The notes below the pieces were generated by a model, which made no database searches, was not told the origin of the DNA, and saw nothing but the letters and a program-made list of their open reading frames with translations. 64,000 bases of DNA from Hetaerina americana (Eukaryota; Arthropoda; Insecta; Odonata; Calopterygidae). This document shows, in pieces, positions 34,306 to 44,046 of the stretch. Location: positions 34,925,851 through 34,989,850 of the forward strand of contig JAKTNV010000001.1 in assembly GCA_022747635.1 (NCBI GenBank), given 5' to 3'. Position 1 is the first letter of the stretch. Each line of letters starts with the position of its first letter. Position numbers and translations under genes: made by a program.

Positions 34306-35586
34306 TGAGGGTGGTCCCAGAAGTGCCCGACCAAACAAAGAAAACAAAGGTTTCGGAGAACAATGTTTTTACTTTTCAACATAATCTCCTTTCATCCCTA
34401 TACACTTTTCCCAGCGATGTTCAATAAGTTCGATACCCTTTTTATAATAAAAACTGCTTTGCTCCCCAAAATAGCCATTAACTGCCGACATCACTTCTTC
34501 ACGGTTGGAAAATCTTTGACCACCGAGCCATATTTTTCAAGTTTGCGAACAGGAAATAATCAGAGGGGGCTAAATCTGGCAAACAGGGTGCAAGAGGTAG
34601 CAATTAGAACTTAAATTCATGGATTTTGGCCATTGCAATTATGGATTTGTGAGCTGGTACATGGTCTCGATCAACAACACTTTCTTCTAAGCCAAATTCG
34701 GCTGCTTTTTCTTGACTTCTCCACTCAAACGTTGCAATAACTTTGCATAATACTCTCCGTTGATAGTTTATCCTTTTTCAAGATAGTCAATGAAAATTAT
34801 CCCACGCGCATCCCAAAAAACCGACGCTATGACGTTGCCTGCAGATGAAACGGTTTTCCCCTTCTTTGGAGGCGGTTCTACCTTTTGAATCCATCATTTT
34901 GATTGTTCTTTTGTCTCGGGTGTGAAGTAGTGGACCTGAGTCTCATCCAAGGTTATGAAAATTCTACTTTGTTGCTGTGAAACTTTGCTAAACACTCAAT
35001 TGAAATATCTTCACGACATTGGTTTTTCTCGAGTGTGAGCACCCATCTTGCACACAGCTATCTCATGTGCAAATTTTCAGTTAATATGCGATGTACTGCA
35101 CTTTGTTAAATGCCTACTATGTCTGCTAGTTCGCGCACTTTCAGTCGACGATCATCCAGTATTCCTTTGTGGATTTTCTTTACCGTTTCTGGAATCGTCC
35201 CTTCATTTGGTCGACCAATGCGATGCTCGTTTAAAAGGGGGGTGGGAAAGCTCGTTTAAATGGCCTCGTTTAAACTCTGCTACCCATATTTTTCTGTTGT
35301 AAACGAAGGAGCAGACTCATCAAGAATAGTGTTCAGTTCAGCTTTTAAGTTGGTTGGGCTGAGGCCTTTCGAATAAAAGTATTATATCACATAACGATGA
35401 CCATTTTTCTCCATTTTCACAAATTCACTGAAAACGTTCACTATTGATTGCTGCCAAGCAAATGCTAACCAACGTAACATCTTCAAATATATGCTTTATA
35501 GATTGCATACTTTCTAATACAGTGGTATTTTTCAAACAACTACCGCCATCTCTAGGTCAGGTCGGGTACTTATAGGTCTACCCTCG
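34306..35586 (-). pseudogene. Near full-length decayed mariner (1281 bp)
   Basis: The imperfect terminal repeats are GAGGGTGGTCCCAGAAGTGC on the left and, read on the minus strand, GAGGGTAGACCTATAAGTAC on the right. Both are flanked by TA. The minus strand between them encodes broken mariner transposase pieces: GRPNEGTIPETVKKI and LDDRRLKVRELADIVG (second helix-turn-helix), then RILTENLHM and CARWV. The motif order is right, but stops and frameshifts are scattered through it. The terminal repeats place it in a family separate from the other mariners in the window. It is inactive. Confidence 0.82.
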
Positions 35587-36389
35587 TAATTCCGAGGTAA
35601 TAATTGAAGTTTCCATAAGACGCCAATGGTTTCTCATCAAAGACGCAGTCACTCTGACGAAGAATTCCGCTTTCAAGCTAAAGGTCATTGTGTCTTTAAA
35701 ACGTCGCCTGCTTCCTTTTGTCCGGGAAAAATGACTCGTTCGTATATTAAATTTTTGAAATAAACGTCTACTTCCTTTCAAGTGGAAAGTGGGATTTTCT
35801 CCCAAGGCTGAAGTCATATCGCTGCTTGCATTTCGCCAAGGAAAAGCGTTACGTGACAAGAAAACCTCCGCGGCGGTGGTGGGATTCAAACCCATGGTAG
35901 GTTAACTGCGTAGGTTAGTCGCGCGAGTAATGTAGATGCCTGTTACCTCAAACGTCGCGGGTTTGATCGCTCGCACGTGCATGTCGTGTAAACACTGGTG
36001 GTCCCGCACCGGGGATGAATTTTAATGAGTTGAGATTGATCTATCCGGAATCCGGAGATCACAAGAGATATCCGGAGAGCAGAGAATAAACATCGAGTTA
36101 GTTGGTTCGATATAGTTTTGCTGGTGTATCAAAGCAGACAATGACGTATTCTCCAGACCATGTTACACGATCTTATTTAAGTAAATTCACGTTAATATAT
36201 TTCAAAGAATGTGGCGATCCTCGTTTCACAAACGCCAATTTTTGTTTACAATATTAAAATTTGTTTTGTTCATAATGCGCTACCGCTACTCTGCGGTTCC
36301 GGAGCTTAGGTGAAATTTATTCGTTCAATCGCACGAGTTAAAACCTAAATGGTAATCATAGTATATCGTGCCTACAGGTATTATAGAGC
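35587..36389. other. Diverged tRNA-like SINE heads in intergenic sequence
   Basis: Two B-box-like stretches are seen: GGGTTTGAATCCC on the minus strand near 35880-35893, and GCGGGTTTGATCGC on the plus strand near 35957-35970. Each has a tRNA-like spacing upstream. The bodies do not match SINE-A or SINE-B clearly. Confidence 0.35.
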
Positions 36390-36835
36390 GTTAGGCTACA
36401 AACCGTAAGGTCCGGGTTCGATTCTCAATGACCCTGGATGCCTCCGGGTTCATTCCGGCTGTGTAATGTTTTGGATACGAACTCTTTCCATGGCATGACG
36501 TATTGTCATTTTAGGTGAAGCTTAGAGATATGTAGCGGTGGTTAATCTGGGAGTTCATCTGAACCCAACCTTCATCGGTTTTCATCATGGGTTATCAATC
36601 CGAGGATTGTTTCGTAGCCGCCCTCCAAGCTATCATGTTCCCTTTCCATCTCTTCAATCCCTCTTAGCTTCTTGCAGAAATACCGTTAATGATAAAAAAT
36701 AGATCTTCCTGCAAGTCCACAGGCGATACCGGGTAAGGAACTCTCCCTCCTTGCATTAAATGTGTCAGTTTTACACGCTGTAGGGCTTGCAGTTAGTGTC
36801 AGATGAGCTCTTCCCTCACCTATCAAACTAATCTT
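36390..36835 (+). mobile_element. Diverged SINE-B, head and tail
   Basis: A tRNA-like head with B-box-like GGGTTCGATTCTC lies at 36413-36425. The SINE-B body and tail, TAGATCTTCCTGCAAGTCC to CCCTCACCTATCAAAC, lie at 36701-36832. The roughly 260 bases between them do not match other copies, so this may be one copy with an insertion, or two fragments. Confidence 0.45.
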
Positions 36836-37310
36836 TAGGTTAATTACTGAGGGGTTGGGGTCATAATAGTTGGAAAACTGTTACATAGTTAAGTAGTTAC
36901 CCGGTGTTATCGAACCGCGAATGTACCTTCAGCTGTTCCGTACACACTAACTTCTCTGCCTCCCCATTCGCCGTGAGGTAGTTCAATGTTTCCCTGTTTC
37001 CCTCTTCCCTATTCCCCAAGCCCCCCCCCCTTCCTGTTCTCCCGCAACCGAAGAAGCCTTAGGGAGCAGAGAGGGTGCGAGACGAGGTGACTATCCCGAG
37101 AGCCGAAGCCAGGACTCGTCTTCCGCCCTGCACCCCACACGCGCCCTTTGGTCGTCGTCTCTCTCTCTCTCTCACGCCAATGGGGGGGGGGGGGGGGAAG
37201 GGAAGGCGGCGGTCGGAGATGAATCCCATTACACCCGCCTTGGGCCGCGTTGAAGGATTTCCACTGTTTTTGAACACTAAACGTTATTATTGGAGACGTC
37301 ATTATTTATC
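36836..37310. other. GC-rich segment with (CT)n and G16 tracts
   Basis: (CT)n lies at 37159-37173 and a run of sixteen G at 37182-37197. The proline- and glycine-rich frames across these runs are artefacts. The flanks are CpG-containing. Confidence 0.4.
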
Positions 37311-37761
37311 TCCGCAAAACTGCTTGCGCAACGCTTTCATTTTGAATCTGCGGGGTGAGGTGACCTCTCGGGCGGAAAATTAGCGCAAAAGAATAAGCGG
37401 GCTACAATGGGTTTTTTGCCCCGTGGTCCCCCTCCCCCCTTCCAAGAACCGCACTCGCAAAGTAAAGGATTTTAATTGAATTTCTGTATCTCATTTTCCT
37501 ACGTCTCGCGGGATCAGACGTTAATGTGTACTTGTTTGGGCACAAGGGCATGTTTGGGTAAAAAAAGATGAACGTTAACATTTGGTTAAAAATGAGACAG
37601 GTACTTCAATGTCTATTTAACGCGTTGATATGCTGAGAGTATTTATTATTAATTAGTTGCCTTCATATCGATGTACGTATGTCTTTCATGGAGCCAGAGA
37701 ATAAGAGGTGCTGCTTGTCTGAGCTCTGCCGGAAACAACGGGAATACCTGAAATACATTGA
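37311..37761. other. Intergenic sequence, nothing recognised
   Basis: Nothing recognised. Confidence 0.35.
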
Positions 37762-37909
37762 AGTAATAGTTTAATGGGAGGCGAACGACAGCTAAGGTCA
37801 TTTGCATCATTAGAAATAGATTGGAAAGGAAGGATGGAGAGAAACCTGGCGTCGGCGTTAGCCTACTCTTGTCGAAACGCGCCAAGGGGTCCGCAGTTTA
37901 ACGTCCCAG
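37762..37909 (-). mobile_element. SINE-A, 5'-truncated copy
   Basis: On the minus strand it begins in the middle of the body at GGGACGTTAAACTGCGGACC and runs to the tail near 37762. The tRNA head is absent. Diverged copy; no target duplication was found. Confidence 0.75.
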
Positions 37910-38664
37910 ATTTTTTAAAGTCGTCTCCACGATCATCTCATTAATCATTGTAATCCACGGAAAACTTATAATGGCCCATGTTCCTTTCACGCGCTGTCAA
38001 CAATATTACTCTAGAGAAAAACATGAGGAACGTAGGATTTCAACAATTCATGAAATTTATGTATTCCCTTGAGCAGGGCGAAAGAAGGCTCGAAATAATA
38101 GCGAGAAGAAAAATTCATACGTTTTGAAAATTTTGAATCCTCAGTTCGAACTAAAGAAGGCAATGGAAATACGGACACATGGTCCTAATTTGCATATGCT
38201 CACCTACCCACTTCACTCTAATCGAAGCCAAAATGGGACACTTCGCACCAAAGCTCGCAACGCGGGGAACAGTTGTTCACAGCATCAGATGTTCCGACTT
38301 GGGACTTGAGCCCGTCTTGGATTACTGCGGCATTGTGTCAAAGCCTCGGGTGTCTATTATCGCAGATTTTCTCGTCGCCAAAATTTCCTCTAACGCGATC
38401 CCAACCGACTGCTGAGATGACGACAATATTAATTCGATGTACAACTCAATTTTAATAATAACGGTTCCTTTGTGAGTGCCTTGTAATAGGAGATGCAGTC
38501 GTCAAATCCAGTGGAATAATTAACCGTGCAGAATCAGAGGATCAGGTTATATTCGTTCCCTACACTCGGCCGCGAAGCATCTTGGCGGTTGTTCTCAATA
38601 GCTATTCCTAAGGATGGCAGTTCTAATTCCAGCGAAAGCTAAAATTTGGCGATGTGTGAAAAAA
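37910..38664. other. Intergenic sequence, nothing recognised
   Basis: Nothing recognised. Confidence 0.35.
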
Positions 38665-38886
38665 TAAGGTCTAAGGATATTGATATGATATTTATTAATT
38701 GACTTTGTGATTCCTAACACTTTATTTTAAAGCACAAACCAGGTTTTGACGTTGAACGTGCATACCTGTGTGGTGTTTTTAGATAAAGTGTGTGGAATTA
38801 CAAAGTCAATTATTTCATTTCATTTCAATATGTTACGTAAATTCCATAAAGCTACGCTGGAGACGACATTTTTTTAAGGTCCAAAG
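38665..38886. mobile_element. Old palindromic PLE-like element, relative of 16666-16875
   Basis: Imperfect direct repeats TAAGGTCTAAG (38665-38675) and TAAGGTCCAAAG (38875-38886) bound the copy. Its arms match those of 16700-16877, for example GTGTGTGGAATTACAAAGTC, and the lead lies on the right as the inverse of 16666-16699. The central CTGATGA and GAAAC boxes have been lost, leaving GACGTTGAACGT. The arm mismatches and imperfect duplication show it is older. Confidence 0.7.
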
Positions 38887-39285
38887 ACTTCAGATATTCG
38901 AAATCAACTCAACTATTGGGATACATAAACCATTTTTTTGTTTGCATTATTATTTTACTGTGTTATGTTTAGATATTGTTTAGTAAATAACCACCAAATT
39001 TATTTTAATCAATTCTAATAAAACATTACTTATTATTTTAAAATCAGGAATTTAAGTCGTTCGTGGCGGTTCAGTTTGATTGGAGGGGATAAGGTCTTCG
39101 CAAATTATTAGTACCTACCCATCAAATTTATATCACTTCGTGTAAATGAAATTATTTCAATTATTTGCCAATCAGGAAGTTAAGCCTTGTTAGTAGTCTT
39201 TATTGTTGGGAGTAGTTTGGAGCTTAAGTTTGCCTCTACGTAGCCTAATTGGGTGTAGAGTAATCATCATCTTTGAGGAGACATA
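38887..39285. other. AT-rich intergenic sequence
   Basis: Nothing recognised. Confidence 0.35.
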
Positions 39286-39386
39286 CGAGGGTGCTCTGAA
39301 AAGTTTCCTTCATTACAAAGATACAAGACATTTTTTCTGAAATTTTTTGAAATTTCTGAGGTCGGAAACTTTTCAGACCACCCTCG
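39286..39386. mobile_element. 101-bp mariner-type MITE
   Basis: The ends CGAGGGTGCTCTGAAAAGTT and the inverse AACTTTTCAGACCACCCTCG form roughly 25-bp terminal repeats with few mismatches. TA flanks lie at 39284-39285 and 39387-39388. There is no coding capacity. The CGAGGGT start matches mariner ends, but the parent family is not in the window. Confidence 0.88.
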
Positions 39387-39553
39387 TATACCATCATCCC
39401 AAAGAAAAGGTAATTTCTACTGATCTATCCTTAGCACATTCCTTCGGTTTATTTCATTTAACATAATATCTGTCCGTTTTGCAGTCCACTCTAGTGTTGA
39501 CTTATTTTTAATGTGAGTGTTCCTGAATAAACAGCCCAATGTTCCATATTGGT
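39387..39553. other. AT-rich spacer
   Basis: Nothing recognised. Confidence 0.35.
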
Positions 39554-39877
39554 TGTGTTTTTTATAGTAGTTTTTGTGGGAGGCGACCGACAGCCGAGGT
39601 CATTTGCACCATTAGGGAGGGACAGGAAAGGATAAAGGGTGGAGAGAAACCCGGCGTCGGCATTAGCCTACTCTTAACGAAAGGCGCCAAGGGGTCCGCA
39701 GCTTTACGTCCCATCCGACGAATGTCGTACTCACTCAAAGTGCTCTACACGAAGCACCTCAAGTAGGGAACAGGATACCTCTGAAAAATATCTACCACCT
39801 CTGGAAGTCAAACGCGGGGCCCATAGGTAAGAAGCCAGTACGTTAGCCTCCGCGCCATCCCGATCTCCTGTGTTTTT
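39554..39877 (-). mobile_element. SINE-A copy with 9-bp target duplication
   Basis: TGTGTTTTT is at 39554-39562 and 39869-39877. On the minus strand the copy has the complete head GGAGATCGGGATGGCGCGG, a mutated B box, the body, and a tail at 39563-39575. Confidence 0.82.
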
Positions 39878-40363
39878 CAGCTAGAAATTCTTGTTCGACT
39901 AAATGACTGCTTGGAGAGAAATCGTAAAGAATTGGTGAGGGAGAAAACGAATCCGTCCACCTCTTAAAATAGAAAATAATTTAATGCCAAAGTGTAATCA
40001 ATACAACAGTATTACAAAACAGCTCTCAATTGTTTATGGAACTAAATTTACTTTATTATCCCGATCACCGTAAAGCTCTTCAAATATCTTTCATGTAATT
40101 ATCCCGAAACAAGTGACCATTATGCTGACCTTGAAATTTGTTCAAGATGACAGAAACCTCGGTGAAATACTAGACGATTACCAATGAATCGCCGGAACGT
40201 TTGATATTTCACAGTAATTTTTGCAATGCAGACGTGAGAGTGAAGAAATGAGAGAAAATAAAGAGTTGGAACCGTAATGAAATTGAGTGTAGTTCGTCAA
40301 CCTGAGAAACATTCATTGGAAAAAAAGGCTAAATTCATGTGCTAAAAAAAATATACCATTAAT
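39878..40363. other. AT-rich intergenic sequence
   Basis: Nothing recognised. Confidence 0.35.
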
Positions 40364-40564
40364 TAACCACTATTTGGCTGCGTAGATTTTCGCGGCGGTG
40401 GCTTGAAGAATTCTGCATGTCCGGGTTTTCACCGCGTTGTTGTTTGAAGCCGACAACAGTTTCGACCTGAAGACGCCGGATGAAACTTCGGCGAAACTGT
40501 TGTCGGCTTCAAACAACAACGCGGTGAAAACCCGGACATGCAGAATTCTTCTAACCACTATTTG
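40364..40564. mobile_element. Palindromic PLE-like element with 13-bp target duplication
   Basis: TAACCACTATTTG occurs exactly at 40364-40376 and 40552-40564. The 175-bp insert has a 28-base lead (40377-40404), then arms of 60 bases (40405-40464 and 40492-40551) that look perfect. Between them lies CTGAAGA-C-GCCG-loop-CGGC-GAAAC. GCTGCGT in the lead, CAACAGTTTCG in the arm and the central motif correspond in order to the reverse complement of the PLE terminal module at 9847-9930. This links the palindromic elements to PLEs. Confidence 0.82.
40466..40496 (+). ncRNA. Hammerhead-like core at palindrome axis
   Basis: CTGAAGA, C, GCCG, ten-base loop, CGGC, GAAAC. It shares CTGARGACGCC and GGCGAAACTGTTG with the PLE copy at 9847-9881. 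As there, it has one extra base before stem II compared with a hammerhead. Confidence 0.4.
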
Positions 40565-40606
40565 CTTTGGGCAGGTGGATGATGCATCCACCTGTCCAAT
40601 GCAAAT
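40560..40606. repeat. 22-bp imperfect palindrome
   Basis: 40560-40581 pairs with 40585-40606 in 20 of 22 positions around a three-base spacer. It overlaps the right target duplication of the preceding element, so it belonged to the target site or is a separate small insertion. Confidence 0.6.
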
Positions 40607-42727
40607 TAGAAGGCCTCCACTAAACCGATAACTACTGCTAAAATAAGTATTTTTTAGTGCAACCAAAGCCGTTTGAAACATCGGAGCTTACTAATGATAG
40701 TTGTGCTTGTAAGTTGCCCAAATTAAATTCTAGAAGATTTAACTCTCTTAATTTATATAGTTTTTTGTTGGATGATAATATGCAACAAACAAATGGAAGA
40801 CATTGAAAATAAAAAAAGAAGATGCTTATGACCAGAGCTGTTTTGCTGAGATATTTCTGTTCCATTTTATTCAATGTAATTCCAGGTCATAGTTGCTGCG
40901 GAGTATTTTCTCCATGGGTTAATGCTCGACTAGGAAACCACAGCGCAGAAAGAGACTGTATTACAAAATTTCCGCAGCCATTTTATTTGTCAAAGAGAAT
41001 CTCACATGCTGCGCTAGACTTTAGCTCTTTTTTATGTCGTTTGTAAACTCTCAAAGACCTTGTTTCTTCTGGAGTTTTCTGTTATGACAAGATATTCAAT
41101 TAAAAAATGAAAGACCATGCATGCTATGAGGTCTTTTATTGAGGCCGCGAACGACTTTTGTGGAATTGACTTCTGTGGTGATTAACAGGGAGCGATTACC
41201 CTATATCTCTCAATGTTCTCTCCGTTCATTTTCTTCTTTTCCAAAAAATACAAATATTTCGTGGAAATAACACCAAAATAAATTCTATTACTTTTTTACT
41301 TTTTCCTTTTTAACTTCCTCGGTTGTCCAATGAAATTTACCCGTGCCCTAGTCGAGGCCTTATTTTAATCACCCCGTTACACCATTAAATCAAAGTTGTT
41401 CCTTGAACGTACGAATTCATTCTATTCTTCTTTTCCGTTTTTTCATTAAGAATATACTCTTTTGGTATTTGACTTTAAATTCTTCCTCAGTATCCATATT
41501 TTTATATGAATCTACACCTAAAGGGCAACTCTTTCGTTGGCATATCTTTTATTTTTTTCAAACTGGGCATTTTCAATTCTTATGGGACCGCAATTACATA
41601 TCTTACGAAAAGGAAATAAACATAATCCGTCGAAATCTTATATTTCGATATGATTCTAGGTACTTTGCTTTTATGCATCTACTAGCCATTGCTCCATGCA
41701 AACAAACCAATCAGCTCCAAGTGCAGCATAATATGGTGAAATAATTTTTCAGGAAATCGTTTGAGAAATTGAAGTACTTGCGAAAACCATACCCCAGAGA
41801 AAGAACTTAGAAATGACACATCAGCTACAATAAATATCCTCAAGTGCACGCCTAAGAGTAGTTAGTGTTAACCAGCGGTAACCTTTAGCAAACTCACGTT
41901 ATGATGGTTGTGATTTACCGTAGAGTGTTATAAAAAGTGATGAAGCTTGAAGCTTGGTATGGCCCTAAACACACTAACTCTCGTTATGTTGGAGAAACAT
42001 GTTTATTCATCGATTTTAAAATTATCAATTTAAGTTATTATACCTGCACTAAGGTAGGTTTTGGGCAGTTCCAAATGATTATGATCTCCTAAATGTGGCA
42101 AGGACTACCTTTTGTTTGCCCTGAATAATTTATATGTTCATTTCTTCTGACTTTGTACCTTCCTTTGAGCCGTCTCAAAAGCCTACTCTTTTCTATAAAC
42201 AGTTTACCAGCGTTCCTCCTTCAACATCCTATTCCTTTGTACCGTACAATATTCCCTCAGCCCAATTTGCTGAATTTTTCGGATTTGTCCTATAGATTTT
42301 CTTTCTAACCCCACCATATATGAAACTCCGTCATTATAACTCCCTTTATTTAAGTAAGTAATAGTATAAGCATTTGCATCAAAATTGAAATTTGGGGACG
42401 AGACTAGTTGCTAATTGAAATTTTGTGCTTAAGTTTTCGCGGCGTCGATGGCGTATTCATACCTTCGAGGAGTTGCTGCGTCGCGCATTGTGGGAACACG
42501 ATTTTCTGACTGCACTAAATTCATATTTTCGTTAGTATCGACGGAATAACTGTTGGGGTCTCAGAGGGTATCGCAATTTTCTTTTCTAATGGTTTATCAG
42601 CTAATTAAAGGGTATTAACAATAAAAGTTAAACTGTCACTTTTAAAATGTATATGTGTGTGCGATTGCCTATCTAGGATGTTGAAAGGGAGCGTAGCCAC
42701 AAAGTATCTTTATTGCGTCACTAAGTA
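40607..42727. other. AT-rich intergenic sequence
   Basis: No gene or repeat was recognised. A 113-codon AT-rich frame at 41403-41744 has no recognisable motif. Confidence 0.35.
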
Positions 42728-44044
42728 CAGGGTTCGTCCGGAAAATAAGTGTACTGAGCTCAGGAAAAAAATTTATTACACTTTTACATATCTTAAGCTA
42801 ATATTCCTCAAAATAGGACCCTTGTGAGTCGATACACTTGTTCCAGCGGCGTTCCCATTCCTGGAACGCTCCCGCGAAGGCATCATCGGGAACCTCTCGA
42901 AGACACGTCGTCACGGCCTCTTTGACGGCGTCCAAAGTCCCGTATCGCGTTCCTTTCAAACTCCTCTTTATCTTCGGGAACAGAAAGAAGTCCGGTGGTG
43001 CCAAGTCCCGGCTGTAGGGCGGGTGCGGCAGCGTTGCCACGCCGTGCTTGGCCAAGAAGTCCGACACGACAGGCGCGGTGTGAGACGGCGCATTGTCGTG
43101 ATGCAGCCGCCAGATGTTTTTGATCGCTGGCCGGACGCGGGCGACTCGTTTCCGAAGCCTGTCTAGCACTTGGACGTAAAATGCAGCATTTACAGTTTGT
43201 CGTTCAGGTACAAATTCGTAGTGGACGACTCCCCTTTTGCCAAAAAAGACAATGAGCATCGCCTTCATCTGAGATTTGCTCATGCGAGCTTTCTTTTGAC
43301 GGGGTGATGATGGGGTGTGCCACTCCGCACTTTGTCTCTTCGACTCCGGGTCGTACTCAAAGATCCACGTCTCGTCACCCGAAACAACGTTCTCTAAAAA
43401 ATGTGGATCATTTTTGCAGTGATCCGCAAGTTTTTGTCGCGATTTCCAAACGATTGAGTCTTTGATCATCACTGAGCACTTTCGGCACCAACTTTGCACA
43501 AATTTTTCGCATCTGTAATTGGTGCCTAATAATCTCGTGCACTATTGTTTTTGGCACATTACACTGCTCTGTTATCATCCGAACACTAAGACGACGATCA
43601 GAGTTCAGTGCATCGCGAACTTTTCGCACATTTTCGTCGGTGAGTGTCGTTGATGGGCGTCCAGGCCGTGGTTCGTCGTCGACTTCTTCTCTGCCCTCCA
43701 CGAACATCTTGTGCCACCGAAAGATCATGTTTCTGGACATGGCTGACTCCCCGTAAGCCTGGTTAATCATACCGACAGTTTCGGTAGACGATTTCCCAAG
43801 CTTTACCGCAAATTTGATGGAATAACGCTGCTCCAAAAACTTCGGCATCGCGTTCCGTGACGTGGGTCGAGCGTGGAGGTTCGCGTTAACAGAGCTCCTC
43901 ACTACACCACAGCTCAGAGCCGACTGCCTTTTTCAGCGTCGCTTGCCAACATACCCCCCTCCAATCGCAGCCCGTCAGAGCGGTGCTGGGCGCGCCTGGA
44001 GCGGCGGGAAAAAATCAGTACACTTATTTTCCGGACGAACCCTG
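42728..44044 (-). mobile_element. Full-length mariner element (1317 bp)
   Basis: Terminal repeats CAGGGTTCGTCCGGAAAATA lie at both ends in inverted orientation, with TA at 42726-42727 and 44045-44046. They enclose one transposase gene on the minus strand. Length and arrangement are those of a complete mariner. The deletion derivative at 15759-16314 shares both ends. The copy is little decayed apart from one frameshift in the transposase. Confidence 0.95.
42798..43848 (-). pseudogene. Mariner transposase with a single frameshift
   Basis: The likely start is the ATG at 43848 giving MPKFLEQRYSIKF; the frame is also open upstream of it. The N-terminal part has the first HTH, the GRPS linker (EPRPGRPST), and the second HTH ending in TIVHEIIRHQL. 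Near the T-run at 43431-43435 the frame shifts. The C-terminal frame (43499-42798) then carries SGDETW, HHDNAPSH and PPYSRDLAPPDFF, the three catalytic Asp residues of mariner, with 34 residues between the second and third (DD34D). It ends DSQGSYFEEY. All catalytic residues are present. The frameshift makes this copy inactive as read, unless it is a sequencing error or a polymorphism in the homopolymer. Confidence 0.92.
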
Positions 44045-44046
44045 TA

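Noticed and set aside
36390..36445. Intact tRNA gene
   Set aside because: B box is present, but no cloverleaf; better explained as a SINE head.
40370..40681. Minus-strand 103-codon frame over the palindrome
   Set aside because: It reads through the inverted repeat and its target duplications, so it is not a gene.
41880..42360. Possible LINE remnant on the minus strand
   Set aside because: A few residues resemble a LINE C-terminal region, but no motif is convincing.
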